Source: JAUVPY01 sp034412795 (GTDB taxonomy: Bacteria > Chloroflexota > Anaerolineae > 4572-78 > NAK82). Taken from it: 64,000 nt of DNA. Of the stretch, positions 50,952-59,798 are shown piece by piece. The notes beneath the pieces are model-generated. The model saw nothing but the letters and a program-made list of their open reading frames with translations, did not search any database and was not told the origin of the DNA. Position 1 is the stretch's first letter. Each line of letters starts with the position of its first letter. The stretch is from NCBI GenBank assembly GCA_034412795.1, contig DAOUMD010000126.1:1-64000 (forward strand), written 5' to 3'. The position numbers and the translations under genes are program-made.

Positions 50952-51103
50952 AAGAAACTGTCTGAAAAGTCCTGCGATTAGACCTCCGAGGTCTGAAGAA
51001 AGGTTTCTTGGATAGTAAAACCGTAGCTTCTATAAGCTTCCTGACAGGCAAAGCCAACCATCGGAGACCTCGGAGATCTGAAACTCGACTTTTCAGACGG
51101 CTT
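50952..51103. repeat. MITE-like palindrome
   Basis: GTCTGAAAAGTC (50960-50971) pairs with GACTTTTCAGAC (51087-51098); inside are AGACCTCCGAGGTCT and GAGACCTCGGAGATCT, themselves palindromic. About 150 bp in all, inside a 641-base gap (50642-51282) that holds no other recognisable feature. Confidence 0.7.
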
Positions 51104-51282
51104 CTAAGGATTACCGCAGAATCCTTCTCATTGGTGAATACGCAGAGAGCTTCTGTGGAATCATCTGCTTGCCCACCAAAAAGCATCTCGAATAAGACTT
51201 CTGTACGTCAGTGAGGCATGTGTACAGCGATTAGAACTGGAGGACATTACTTCTAGATTGCACAGAGCATGAAGGAATCAAT

Positions 51283-52686
51283 ATGAGTGTTATCGAGTTC
51301 TGGACAGACCATAAAATTGACATCGACTTTGATAAGCTGAGGCAAGATTCGATACCGGTAAAGGGAAGGAGCTATCATAATCCATGTAGAGGGCTCGAAA
51401 TATTCGGCAATTTAGATGACTCCGCTGCCGACAGTAACCTAGGATTAACCCTTGACCTTTTAGGTTTTTCCGTTCAACCGTCTTGTTTTTCTTTTACATC
51501 CGGATTTAAAGTGCCTTTTGGGGAAGGAATATATCAACCCCCCTTTGTTTGGAAAGATTGTTCACCCAATGCACTGGCAGTAAATTTCACTTACATGACT
51601 AATGCTTTTTATCGGATATTGAGCGGTCTAGCAGATCAGAGTCTCCTACCAGAAGAGAAGATTGGCAATTTGCTTGACGAAGCGTGCTTAAGGCTAAGTC
51701 GAATATATAAATTGCAGGACAGCTTCATTATGAAATATATCAATAACAACTTGAATATGTATCTCATATCTAAGATTACAGAAAATCTGGTGGGGAGAAA
51801 CGTGTATAATAGTGAACATCAAGAACCGATCCTTACTAATCACTCTTTGGAGCAAACATTGGAATCGATTGATGCTTATACTTCAGCCTCTGTGGTTCAG
51901 CAAATGTCATTAGCCCTAGGTCGCGGTGTTGCATTCTTTGAGAATCTTGTGGGTACCACTAACGCGCTATCTCATGCTAATCAATTTGTCGTTGAAGATC
52001 GAACATATTCATATATTGAAAATCCCCTAGCTATAGATCATAGAAAACACCTGGTTGAGCAAGTGCAAACCGCGAACGATCGAGGAATCAATCTGTCCAT
52101 GTGCGCAATTCTGGACGACACTTCAGAGACGGTATTTGACCTGCTTTGGATGCAGCAACTGCTAAAGCGCAATAAGCATTTCAGGATTAACCTGTTACTA
52201 AATAGGGCTCAAGTGAGTATCAATTTCTCATCAAATATGCTAAAGAGGATTCTGAGTGACCGACATTTTCGTGGCCTCGCTTCAAGACTGAATACTCAGC
52301 TTTTTGTATTTGAAACATTTTGTCCTTTGATATCATTTCAAACGAATATTTTGACGAAAGCCGCTTGGAGAGTTATTAGTAACTCCGATTTTGTTTATGT
52401 AAAGGGCCTCAACTTCTTTGAAACTTGCCAAATAAAAGAAAAAGATACATATCATGCTTTTGTAGTTTATGGGCCTGTATCTCGTCTATATACAGATTTA
52501 ATAGACTTTGACGCAGTATTTGCATATGTGCCAAAAGGAAGAGAAGGTTATGTTCATAATCGAGATCACACAAGAGTAGTTACTCTATCCGACGTTTGCT
52601 CTATGAAAGAGGACTTACTGGCAACGACAAGTCGGAAAAGGAGAAAATGCTATGAAATTCCTCAAAGAGATTCCTCAACCCATTAA
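51283..52686 (+). CDS. DUF89/ARMT1-like protein (putative metal-dependent phosphatase)
   Basis: 467 residues, AT-rich. The middle and C-terminal part show a pattern like DUF89 damage-control phosphatases: AILDDTSETVFDLLWMQQLL (about 286-305, cf. the D-N-x-G-E..D motif), INLLLNRAQVSINFSSNML, and FVYVKGLNFFETCQ (about 366-380, cf. KG..N.E). In DUF89 the motif Asn and the acidic residues hold a metal; here the DNxGE Asn reads Asp and the Gly reads Ser, so activity is uncertain. It overlaps the next gene by 35 bases, so the two are coupled. Assignment is tentative; likely acquired by transfer. Confidence 0.6.
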   Translation: MSVIEFWTDHKIDIDFDKLRQDSIPVKGRSYHNPCRGLEIFGNLDDSAADSNLGLTLDLLGFSVQPSCFSFTSGFKVPFGEGIYQPPFVWKDCSPNALAVNFTYMTNAFYRILSGLADQSLLPEEKIGNLLDEACLRLSRIYKLQDSFIMKYINNNLNMYLISKITENLVGRNVYNSEHQEPILTNHSLEQTLESIDAYTSASVVQQMSLALGRGVAFFENLVGTTNALSHANQFVVEDRTYSYIENPLAIDHRKHLVEQVQTANDRGINLSMCAILDDTSETVFDLLWMQQLLKRNKHFRINLLLNRAQVSINFSSNMLKRILSDRHFRGLASRLNTQLFVFETFCPLISFQTNILTKAAWRVISNSDFVYVKGLNFFETCQIKEKDTYHAFVVYGPVSRLYTDLIDFDAVFAYVPKGREGYVHNRDHTRVVTLSDVCSMKEDLLATTSRKRRKCYEIPQRDSSTH

Positions 52687-53632
52687 GGTGTTGTTTGTAG
52701 TTACGCTCATCTATATCGTGTTGTTAGTCATTCTAGTCTCGTACAATTACATTAATCTAGGAGAGATTTCTATCGGCATAGGAGCTGGCCTTGTAGCTTG
52801 GCTGATAACGTATTTATTGGTGAGTTGGCTTGACCAGGACACAAAAAAGCAATTAAAAGAGTGCTTGGAAGAGATTTCAGAAACTAGAAAATCTATCGAA
52901 GCCCATGACGAGGAATTTAGACCTCATAAGCAGGATACAACAACAATTCTTAACGTAGTACAAAGGAGATATTTGTCGCTAGTGAATAAAACCAGAGGTG
53001 AGCTAACACTCGATTATTATTTCAAGAATGCATGCGAAGTAAGAATCTCAGGTATTGCACTCATGTTCCTGATAAGGAGTCTAACTGAGCAAGAAAACCA
53101 TCCGCTGTTAGAAGTCCTTCTTAATGAAAGAGATGTTGAGGTTAAAGTGCTTATCGCACATCCAAATTCGGAATTTGTGCAAATACGCGATATGAAGGAG
53201 GGCCAAATTAAGTCAGTAGACAAGCCGTGTTCCAGGGATATTAGGAACAACATTCAACGGCTGTCCGAGATAGAAAAGAAATTCAGAAATACGAAGCTTC
53301 CGGATGGAAACTTATTCCACATACGACTAACATATGCACCATTAGATTCAGCAATAACTTATATCAAGAAATCGGCCACCGAGAATGACAAAGACAAATT
53401 TGAAGAGATTCTGTTAATGGGACCTATTTATTACTACATTCTCGCAAATAAAGGACCTATGTATCAGATTCCCAAAGATCATAGGAATCCGGATGAAACT
53501 ACTTTATTTGAACATTGTATACAGAATTTCGACCATCTTTTCAGTGATGCAAGTGATTTCACTGTTTTCTTATGGAATAACGAAGGAATCGAAGTTAGAA
53601 GGGATGTTATGGAAAAGGCATGGACGCGATAA
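52652..53632 (+). CDS. Two-helix membrane protein with PLD-like/DUF5919-like cytoplasmic domain
   Basis: 326 residues. Two N-terminal membrane helices (about 8-32 and 38-60), a coiled-coil-like stretch (LKECLEEISETRKSIEAHDE), and a cytoplasmic domain from about 105 with CEVRISGIALMFLIRSL, VEVKVLIAHPNSEFVQIRD and ILLMGPIYYYILANKG. That pattern resembles phospholipase-D-like domains found at the C-terminus of some bacterial sensor and effector proteins, but no HKD motif is visible. Coupled with the DUF89-like gene. The pair may be a membrane effector with a small-molecule-handling partner; this is inference. Confidence 0.6.
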   Translation: MKFLKEIPQPIKVLFVVTLIYIVLLVILVSYNYINLGEISIGIGAGLVAWLITYLLVSWLDQDTKKQLKECLEEISETRKSIEAHDEEFRPHKQDTTTILNVVQRRYLSLVNKTRGELTLDYYFKNACEVRISGIALMFLIRSLTEQENHPLLEVLLNERDVEVKVLIAHPNSEFVQIRDMKEGQIKSVDKPCSRDIRNNIQRLSEIEKKFRNTKLPDGNLFHIRLTYAPLDSAITYIKKSATENDKDKFEEILLMGPIYYYILANKGPMYQIPKDHRNPDETTLFEHCIQNFDHLFSDASDFTVFLWNNEGIEVRRDVMEKAWTR

Positions 53633-53662
53633 TACGTGGTGACAACATTCTGAACAAAGTGG

Positions 53663-53969
53663 CAAAAAATGATACTCGTGGAGGACAGCAACTAATTGGT
53701 GATTTCAAAGCAGTCACCATGCCCCGTGCGGGGCACCATGAAGCATGAAAATGATGGCGCCGCGGCTTGTTTGCTGGATAGCGCGGATGTGGTAGAGTCA
53801 TGGACGCTGGCAACGAGGTCGAAGTTTCACTGGTGCCGAGAGCCTGATAAGCAGTCGGACCCGGGTATCTGGAGGCACCGTCAATTGTCGCCCCTGAATG
53901 GGAGCACGTAGAACAGAGTCTGCACAGCACAGATATCCTGCCAGCGAATTCATATGCTGGAGGGAGTCG
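53663..53969 (+). ncRNA. Candidate bridge (seek) RNA region of the IS110 element
   Basis: IS110-group elements encode a structured guide RNA in the left noncoding end, with loops that pair to target and donor DNA. This 307-base segment has no gene and shows the hairpin TGCCCCGTGCGGGGCA (about 53719-53734) and further pairing potential. The exact RNA limits and loops are not determined here. Confidence 0.45.
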
Positions 53970-55301
53970 ATGGAAGTCATCTATGCCCGGTGTGCCGGGT
54001 TGGATGTGCATAAGAAGAGTGTGGTGGCGTGTTGGATGCATACGCAAGCCAATGGGCACAAGGAACAAGAGATACGCAGCTTTGGCACCACCACGGGGGA
54101 ATTGCAGGAGTTGTTGGCCTGGTTGCAAGATAAAGGTTGCAGCCAGGTGGCGATAGAGAGCACGGGCGTGTATTGGAAGCCGGTGTACAATGTGCTGGAA
54201 GACCATATGGAAGTGTTGCTGGTCAATGCGCGGCACGTGAAGCAGGTGCCGGGGCGCAAGACCGACGTGAGTGACGCCGAGTGGCTGGCGGACTTGCTGC
54301 GCCACGGGCTGTTGCGAGCCAGCTTCATCCCGCCCCGGGAGCAGCGGGACCTGCGCGACTTGACGCGCCAGCGCAGCAAATTGGTGGCGGAGCGGGCGGC
54401 GGTGGTCAACCGCTTGCAGAAGGTGCTGGAGGACGCCAACATCAAGCTGGCATCGGTGGCCACTGACGTGATGGGGGTGTCGGGGCGGGCGATGCTGAGA
54501 GGGCTTATCCAAGGGCAGACAGACGCGGCGGCCCTGGCTGAGTTGGCACGGGGCCGGTTGCGCAACAAGCGCCAGGCTCTGGAACAAGCCCTGACCGGCC
54601 GGGTGCAAGCGCACCATCGTTTCCTGCTGGCTCAGCACTTGACGCATATCGACTTCCTGGACGAGCAGATCGAACAGTTCAGTAGCGCCATTGCTGCCCA
54701 GATTGAGCGCATGTCGGCGGCACCCGCTACCTCTACCCCAGAGCCTGGCACGGACGACGTGAGGTCGGCGGCTCAGAAGGCGCCGCTGACCTATGCCCAG
54801 GCGGTGGAACTGCTGGATACCATCCCCGGCGTTAATCGTTGGCTGGCCGAAGTGATCGTAGCCGAGATGGGCATTGATATGAGCCGTTTTCCTTCGGCTA
54901 GACACCTGGCTTCCTGGTCTGGCCTCGCCCCAGGCAACAACCAGAGCGCCGGCAAACGTCGATCTGGCAAGACCCCGCCTGGCAACCAAGCTCTGCGCAA
55001 GGGCTTGGTGCAAGCCGCTCACGGCGCTAGCCGCACCAAGAACTCCTATCTCAAGGCCAGGTACCACCGTATTGCCGCCCGACGCGGCAAGAAGCGTGCC
55101 ACGGTTGCCGTGGCTCATTCCATCTTGGTCAGTGCTTATCATATGCTTCTGCGCCAGGAGCCCTACCATGACCTGGGGGGCAATTACTTTGATGACAACA
55201 AGCGCGAATTTGTAGCCAGACATCTGCTTCGCCGTCTCGAAAAGCTGGGGTATCAGGTCGCCATCGAGGCCCAACCTGACACTCTTGCTACTGTTACCTA
55301 G
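53970..55301 (+). CDS. IS110-family transposase (DEDD recombinase)
   Basis: 443 residues. The N-terminal RuvC-like domain carries Asp12 (GLDVHKK), Glu63 (AIESTGVYWKP) and Asp99/Asp102 (KTDVSDAEWLADLL). The C-terminal Transposase_20 domain begins near LLDTIPGVNRWLAEVIVAEM and contains the serine segment SWSGLAPGNNQSAGKRRSG. The ATG at 53970 with GGAGGGAG upstream is chosen; the frame is open to 53898. It moves the element by RNA-guided recombination in characterised relatives. The gene is intact, so the IS may be active. Confidence 0.93.
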   Translation: MEVIYARCAGLDVHKKSVVACWMHTQANGHKEQEIRSFGTTTGELQELLAWLQDKGCSQVAIESTGVYWKPVYNVLEDHMEVLLVNARHVKQVPGRKTDVSDAEWLADLLRHGLLRASFIPPREQRDLRDLTRQRSKLVAERAAVVNRLQKVLEDANIKLASVATDVMGVSGRAMLRGLIQGQTDAAALAELARGRLRNKRQALEQALTGRVQAHHRFLLAQHLTHIDFLDEQIEQFSSAIAAQIERMSAAPATSTPEPGTDDVRSAAQKAPLTYAQAVELLDTIPGVNRWLAEVIVAEMGIDMSRFPSARHLASWSGLAPGNNQSAGKRRSGKTPPGNQALRKGLVQAAHGASRTKNSYLKARYHRIAARRGKKRATVAVAHSILVSAYHMLLRQEPYHDLGGNYFDDNKREFVARHLLRRLEKLGYQVAIEAQPDTLATVT

Positions 55302-55390
55302 CAAAGTGGTCTATTTTCAGAACAGAATGTGACACTTCTTGAGAGAATTTGAATGATTACAGGTTCGCAAACATAGTACAGTAGAATACG

Positions 55391-56068
55391 ATGAGTTGTA
55401 ATACATCTGCCAAATGCACTTTCTGTGCTCAGTATGTTCTACACACCCGAGCAAATGTCTGGTCGAGATTTGGAGAAAAATACGGACAATCTTCAGACAT
55501 AATATTGGAAACCAGTAATTGCCTCGCCGTTGCCGGACTTGGTGCATTAACAGAAGGATATGTACTCATATTTCCAAAAGATCACTATTTGTCCATAGGG
55601 GCAATTCCCCACGAACAGATATCTGAGATAACTAGATTGAAAGAGGTTATTGGAACGATGATTGAACATTTGTATGGGCAAGTTGTTTTTTTTGAACATG
55701 GAATGTCAACTCGTGGTTATTCAGGAGGATGTATTGATCATGCGCATATACACTCTATTCCATGTAGAACGAACTTCCGTCCATATTTTCAACCTGATTT
55801 TCCTGAGACGCAGATAAATGATCTGCACGAACTAAGCAGGTTCGCCGAAGCCGATACTTCTTATATGTTCTATGAGAATGTATCGAAAGATAAGTTTGTA
55901 TATACTTCCACGGAACAGATCCCGTCTCAATATTTTAGAAGATTATGGGCACACTGTGTCGGAAGACCTGAAGAATGGGACTGGGGAATGTTTATTGGCG
56001 AGAGAAACATTGCACGAACAATCAGCCGGATGCGTCAGTACTTATTAAATGCTGGCATAGTTAGGTAA
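55391..56068 (+). CDS. HIT-family hydrolase-like protein
   Basis: 225 residues. N-terminal CTFC (about 9-12), then the HIT fold: GYVLIFPKDHYLSIG (about 56-70) and the catalytic triad-like CIDHAHIHSIP (about 116-126, His-x-His-x-His). HIT proteins hydrolyse or transfer nucleoside monophosphates from dinucleotides and related esters. It is AT-rich like the two genes on the other side of the IS, so the three may once have been one island. The C-terminal 90 residues are extra compared with minimal HIT proteins. Confidence 0.8.
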   Translation: MSCNTSAKCTFCAQYVLHTRANVWSRFGEKYGQSSDIILETSNCLAVAGLGALTEGYVLIFPKDHYLSIGAIPHEQISEITRLKEVIGTMIEHLYGQVVFFEHGMSTRGYSGGCIDHAHIHSIPCRTNFRPYFQPDFPETQINDLHELSRFAEADTSYMFYENVSKDKFVYTSTEQIPSQYFRRLWAHCVGRPEEWDWGMFIGERNIARTISRMRQYLLNAGIVR

Positions 56069-56190
56069 TGTAGGTACTTGGTTGGAGAGACCGGCTTCAG
56101 TGGTGATGGGGACTGCTGAGAGCCGGTTTCCTCTTTGTCCGTGGTCGCAAAAACTCGGCCTAATCAGCAATCATGGTTACTACTCAGCCT

Positions 56191-56345
56191 CATGTCATTT
56201 CGAGACCGAAGGTCGAGAAATCCCTATGAGCGACAACGACCGGAGCGGTGGTTGGCAAAAATTCAAGCCAAATTTTGGGATTACCAACCACCTGGTCATC
56301 AAAAGTACCGCTCCGGGGATTTCTCCCACTGGTCGAAATGACATG
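56191..56345. repeat. Long palindromic MITE-like element
   Basis: Outer arms CATGTCATTTCGA and TCGAAATGACATG; inner arms GGAGCGGT / ACCGCTCC and GGTGGTTGG / CCAACCACC. Nearly the whole 155 bp folds into one hairpin. It fills the 311-base gap between the HIT gene and the next minus-strand gene. Confidence 0.8.
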
Positions 56346-56379
56346 CCTGAGCAGTTACCAATCATGTACGTATCGTGAC

Positions 56380-56724
56380 CTACAACCCCGCAATCGCCTT
56401 CCCTACAGTGGCAATATGGCGCCGAGCGCCGTTGGCCTGTACATAGACGTAGCGCATCCTGTCCAGCAAGCCCTCCTTGCGACCCGCTTCGATGCTTAAC
56501 TTGCCAGCCATCTTGGCCGCCTGCACCCACGGCATCACCCTTTCGTCGGCCAGCAACACACCTTTTTCGTTGGCACTGATTACCAGATAGGGATTCGGCA
56601 CCCACTTGGGCTTCCTGGACCGATCACGTGCCTCCTCTGCCGCCCTCTGCACCTCTTGGCGGGTGAACCCGTTGGCCACCGCCTGGATTACGCAGTATGC
56701 AACGTTATAAGCTACGTCGGACAA
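56380..56724 (-). CDS. Small helical protein, function unknown
   Basis: About 114 residues from a TTG start. Helical, with TRQEVQRAAEEARDRSRKPK (about 21-40) and a C-terminal basic segment (RRHIATVGKAIAGL). It starts 6 bases after the stop of the broken upstream gene. No family recognised. It may be the intact last gene of a decayed operon. Confidence 0.5.
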   Translation of the reverse strand: MSDVAYNVAYCVIQAVANGFTRQEVQRAAEEARDRSRKPKWVPNPYLVISANEKGVLLADERVMPWVQAAKMAGKLSIEAGRKEGLLDRMRYVYVQANGARRHIATVGKAIAGL

Positions 56725-56730
56725 GTTAGT

Positions 56731-57878
56731 CTAGGCACTTGCCCATACCTTCTTACCGTTCTCGACGGCAACCGGTTTACGCGCTTTGGCTTGGGCGGCC
56801 CAATGTTCCTCCAACTCCCTCTCGAAGCAGGCCGCCCACTGATCGGCAACGCGCTGCTCCTCCCAGGACCATACCACGTCACGCCCCTCGATGACCGCAT
56901 CGGTCTCGATCTCGTCCAACTCACCCTCGAACTGGTCCATAAACTGGTACAGGTTGCCGACCAGGGAGCGATCCACGTGCGAATACCAGGGCACCTTCTT
57001 GGCTTTTTCAACCAGCTGGCCGAGTCAGCGAAGACACTCAGTTCACGTACTAACAAGGCCAGGGCGACCACGTTCAGATCGCCGCCTTTGTAGTTCTCCT
57101 CACCCAGGTCGAATACCCACTCCACCGACTTGGCCGGCTCAGGCTGTTTCTCCAACCAGGCGATCATACTCCTGACCCAAGCCATACCTTCCGGTTCCAG
57201 GTACTCGGCCCAGCCTTCGTTGGGATTACGCAGGTCGTAGTCGTCGTAGATGTCCGTATCGAGCCCAAGATCATCGCGGCTATAACCACCCCGTTGGGCG
57301 TCAAAGAACTGTTCATTCAACTCGTCGGTGGGGTAGGGTCCTTCGACGAACTCACAGTCATGGGCCAGCAAGAAGCCGATCACTTCTCCAGGGCGTGGAC
57401 GATACTCTTCATCATCTTCGATGTCCTCGTCGGTGATCGGATCGTTAGCGTAGACGGAAGTTAGCGCAAAACGACGTATCCATTGTCAGGCCGTCCAGTA
57501 TTCGGGGCATTCGGTGTCGTCTTCGGTCATCCAGGCCCACAGGACACGCAGGTGATCGGCGTACTTCCGAGCTGCGGGGGTGATGACTAACTTCTCCTCA
57601 TTGCCTTCCAGACGGCGTTCCAATTCAGACAGAGAGATGTTGCTGGCATCAGCCACAGCCAGCTTGATTTGAGTCACCAGGTCACGAATCGCTTTCAGCA
57701 CAATGTTCCACGGATTTGCCTCCTTTGTGGTGACTGGCCAGAGCACCCCACAGTTCTGCATTGAGCCCTTTTGTATTACTATGCTACCCTGTTCCAGAGA
57801 CCCGTCTTTTTGCACCTGTGTTTGCTTGGCAACCTGAGAGATTTGTGGTATCTTTCCTTTGGGTGTGTGAGGAGGCAT
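56731..57878 (-). pseudogene. Broken gene: one in-frame TGA and one frameshift
   Basis: The frame from 57878 (MPPHTPKGKIPQISQVAKQT) reads to TGA at 57488-57486 after CPEYWTA. The same frame then continues QWIRRFALTSVYANDPITDE to about 57010, where a frame change at AGCTGGTTGAAAAAGCC leads into a third segment (VPWYSHVDRSLVGNLYQFMD, then ELEEHWAAQAKARKPVAVEN) ending at TAG 56731. Together this would be about 380 acidic, Trp/Tyr-rich residues. The TGA again replaces a plausible Trp. No family recognised. Confidence 0.6.
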
Positions 57879-57964
57879 CTAGGGGGACAGCTACGTCGAA
57901 GGGTTGGAATGCCGTTCTTCTTGTTGCGGGGCTAGTTGAAAATTGAACCGAGGTAGCTGCGGTG

Positions 57965-58354
57965 ATGACCAAACCACGTGTGTTAATCGTTGACGATGAC
58001 CCGGCCGCTTTGCGCATGATCGAGTACATTTTTAATCGGGCAGACTATGAGGTCCATCTGGCGACGAATGGGCCTGAGGCTTTGTCGAAGGTGAACGAAG
58101 CAAAGCCCGACCTGATTATCCTTGATGTGATAATGCCCGATGTGACCGGTCTGGAGGTGTGTCAGTGGTTGCGCGCTGAGCCGGCTTCGGCTCATTTACC
58201 CATCATCATGTTGAGCGCCAAGGACCAGCTTGAGGACAAAGTAAACGGCTTTGAGGCTGGTGCAGACGATTACGTGTCAAAGCCGGTAGAGCCCCCAGAG
58301 TTGCTTGCCCGGGCCAAGGCCCTGCTGCACAGGATGGGCAGCGACCCCGTATAA
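57965..58354 (+). CDS. Single-domain response regulator
   Basis: About 129 residues, a stand-alone receiver domain: acidic cluster VDDDP near residue 9, phosphoacceptor Asp in LIILDVIMPDVTG (about 55), Thr/Ser position in IIMLSAKD, and Lys in DYVSKPVEP (about 106). There is no output domain, so it works by protein contact or phosphotransfer. A GTG three bases upstream (57962) is also possible, with better spacing to GAGGT. Convergent with the phosphotransferase gene, which ends 8 bases away. Confidence 0.92.
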   Translation: MTKPRVLIVDDDPAALRMIEYIFNRADYEVHLATNGPEALSKVNEAKPDLIILDVIMPDVTGLEVCQWLRAEPASAHLPIIMLSAKDQLEDKVNGFEAGADDYVSKPVEPPELLARAKALLHRMGSDPV

Positions 58355-58362
58355 ATCCCCTC

Positions 58363-59346
58363 TCAAGGTTTGTTTGGAAGCAATTGTGCTGCCAGGCCGA
58401 AGCTCTGTTGCTTGTAGCGAGCGGCAGAGGCTGGATTGTTCCGCCGCCAAACGCGTATGGGCATATATTTCTGCACCTCGTATAACATGTAGAACTGACG
58501 GCGGATCAATGCCGGCGGTGATTCGTCTCGCGGGGTGCCATATGCTTCCCAGAACGCCGGTTCACTGATGCCGCAATAGTCGAGCACAGCGAACTCGATC
58601 TCCACGTCGCCCCACAATGCCCGGTCGAAGTCCACCAACCCAGTGACATTCCCGGTTTCGTCAATCAGGATATTCTGGCTCCAAACATCCATATGCAGCA
58701 GGCAAGGAGTGACAGGCCGGTTGAAGTGTTCAAGGTACACGTCAAGCAGGTCGCGCATGACCTGAGCTTCGTCGTGGGTGTAGCTACCACAAGCGACGAC
58801 GTCATCCAGTAACTTGTTCCACATCACCTGAAAGGCTTTGGCCCAGGTAGGCTGTGGTTCCATAGGGTGATGCGCACCCAGATAACCATAGGCCTCGACC
58901 CCCAAACACTCGGTGGCGGTGAGATGGTGCAGTTGACGTAGATATTCCCCTACCTGTCCCAGGGCTCGCTCAAATCGTGGATAGGTGAGACCGGGGGCAT
59001 CGCTGAGCGGTGTGCCCGGTAAGGCGCTCATCAGCAGATAATCACGCTCGAGTATGGTCCGGCCGAAGTCGTAACCAATCACCTCAGCCACTGGAATCGC
59101 AGTCCTGGCACGGATGAGGCTGTGCAGCTCCGGTTCCTGGCGTATCATGCTCCGTTCGTAAAATAGGAAGCCAGCATCGTCGGGTGGGGCAATGCGTAGC
59201 ACAAAGCGCCCCAGATTACTATCTACCCAATAGGAGGTGTTGTACCTTCCGGTGTCGATAGGTGTGAAACGCAGGGAAGCAGGGTTCGCGTCGATAAGGC
59301 CGAGAACCGTGTTAGTGAGTGCTGTGACATTCAGTGATTCGGTCAA
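58363..59346 (-). CDS. Aminoglycoside-phosphotransferase-family kinase
   Basis: About 327 residues with the APH/choline-kinase fold: a nucleotide-binding N-lobe (GRYNTSYWVDSNLGRFVLRI), the catalytic loop LLHMDVWSQNIL (HxDxxxxN) and the metal Asp in GLVDFDRALWGD. The substrate could be an antibiotic, homoserine, fructosamine or another small molecule; nothing here decides. The start is TTG at 59346 with AGGAG 7 bases upstream; the longer open frame to 59547 runs through a strong palindrome and is unlikely. Confidence 0.88.
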   Translation of the reverse strand: MTESLNVTALTNTVLGLIDANPASLRFTPIDTGRYNTSYWVDSNLGRFVLRIAPPDDAGFLFYERSMIRQEPELHSLIRARTAIPVAEVIGYDFGRTILERDYLLMSALPGTPLSDAPGLTYPRFERALGQVGEYLRQLHHLTATECLGVEAYGYLGAHHPMEPQPTWAKAFQVMWNKLLDDVVACGSYTHDEAQVMRDLLDVYLEHFNRPVTPCLLHMDVWSQNILIDETGNVTGLVDFDRALWGDVEIEFAVLDYCGISEPAFWEAYGTPRDESPPALIRRQFYMLYEVQKYMPIRVWRRNNPASAARYKQQSFGLAAQLLPNKP

Positions 59347-59406
59347 GTTCAGGCTCCTGATGTAGCAGCGTTGCTCGGTATGGGTGCGTTCATTTTTGGG
59401 TGAGAA

Positions 59407-59466
59407 CGAGGAGCCAGCATCCCCAGATGCGGCTCCGTTCGGCATCTGGGGATGCCTCACTCCTCG
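59407..59466. repeat. Strong hairpin upstream of the phosphotransferase
   Basis: Perfect 14-bp stem GCATCCCCAGATGC / GCATCTGGGGATGC with an 11-base loop, plus outer arms CGAGGAG / CTCCTCG. Lies 60 bases upstream of the kinase start. Confidence 0.75.
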
Positions 59467-59680
59467 GATCAGAGTAATTCGCTCCCAAATCTGAACGCAC
59501 CCGCTCGGTATTATACCCTTGACGGCCAGAATCCTGAAAAAGATCAAGCATTAGGTGCTGGAGACTGAACGAGTTTCCCTAAATTCATATGATTTCAAAC
59601 CAAATTCAAACTTTCGTATGCTATAATAGAAGAGAGTTTTGTTTTTTCAGCGTTCTTTAGATCTTTCCATAGCACGTCAA

Positions 59681-59760
59681 AGCAGGGGGATGGGATTTAG
59701 ACCTGGCAGGTTTCAGCCGACGGCACGTGGGACAACCTGTCAGGTCTAAATCTCCCTGCT
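59681..59760. repeat. Palindromic repeat upstream of the OmpR-type regulator
   Basis: Arms AGCAGGG...GATTTAGACCTG and CAGGTCTAAATC..CCCTGCT, with CAGGTT / AACCTG inside; about 80 bp. Located 38 bases before the regulator ATG, within its leader. A TATAAT at 59622-59627 upstream could be its promoter, though no good -35 is seen. Confidence 0.75.
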
Positions 59761-59798
59761 TTCCTTGGGAGGAGAAGCCGACCAAGAAGGAGGTTAGT

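Larger units (their letters stand above)
53655..55309 (+). mobile_element. IS110-family insertion sequence
   Basis: Contains an intact IS110-type transposase gene (53970-55301), a long 5' noncoding segment and almost no 3' noncoding segment, the arrangement of the IS110 group. An 8-bp direct repeat CAAAGTGG occurs at 53655-53662 and 55302-55309, immediately after the transposase stop, and may mark the recombination cores. Inverted terminal repeats are absent, as expected. Inserted between the membrane-protein gene and the HIT gene. Confidence 0.75.

Noticed and set aside
49706..57878. UGA read as tryptophan in this organism
   Set aside because: Many intact genes, including pdp, the NarL-type regulator and mntA, end in TGA, often in stop-start overlaps. 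Decay of individual genes is the simpler reading.
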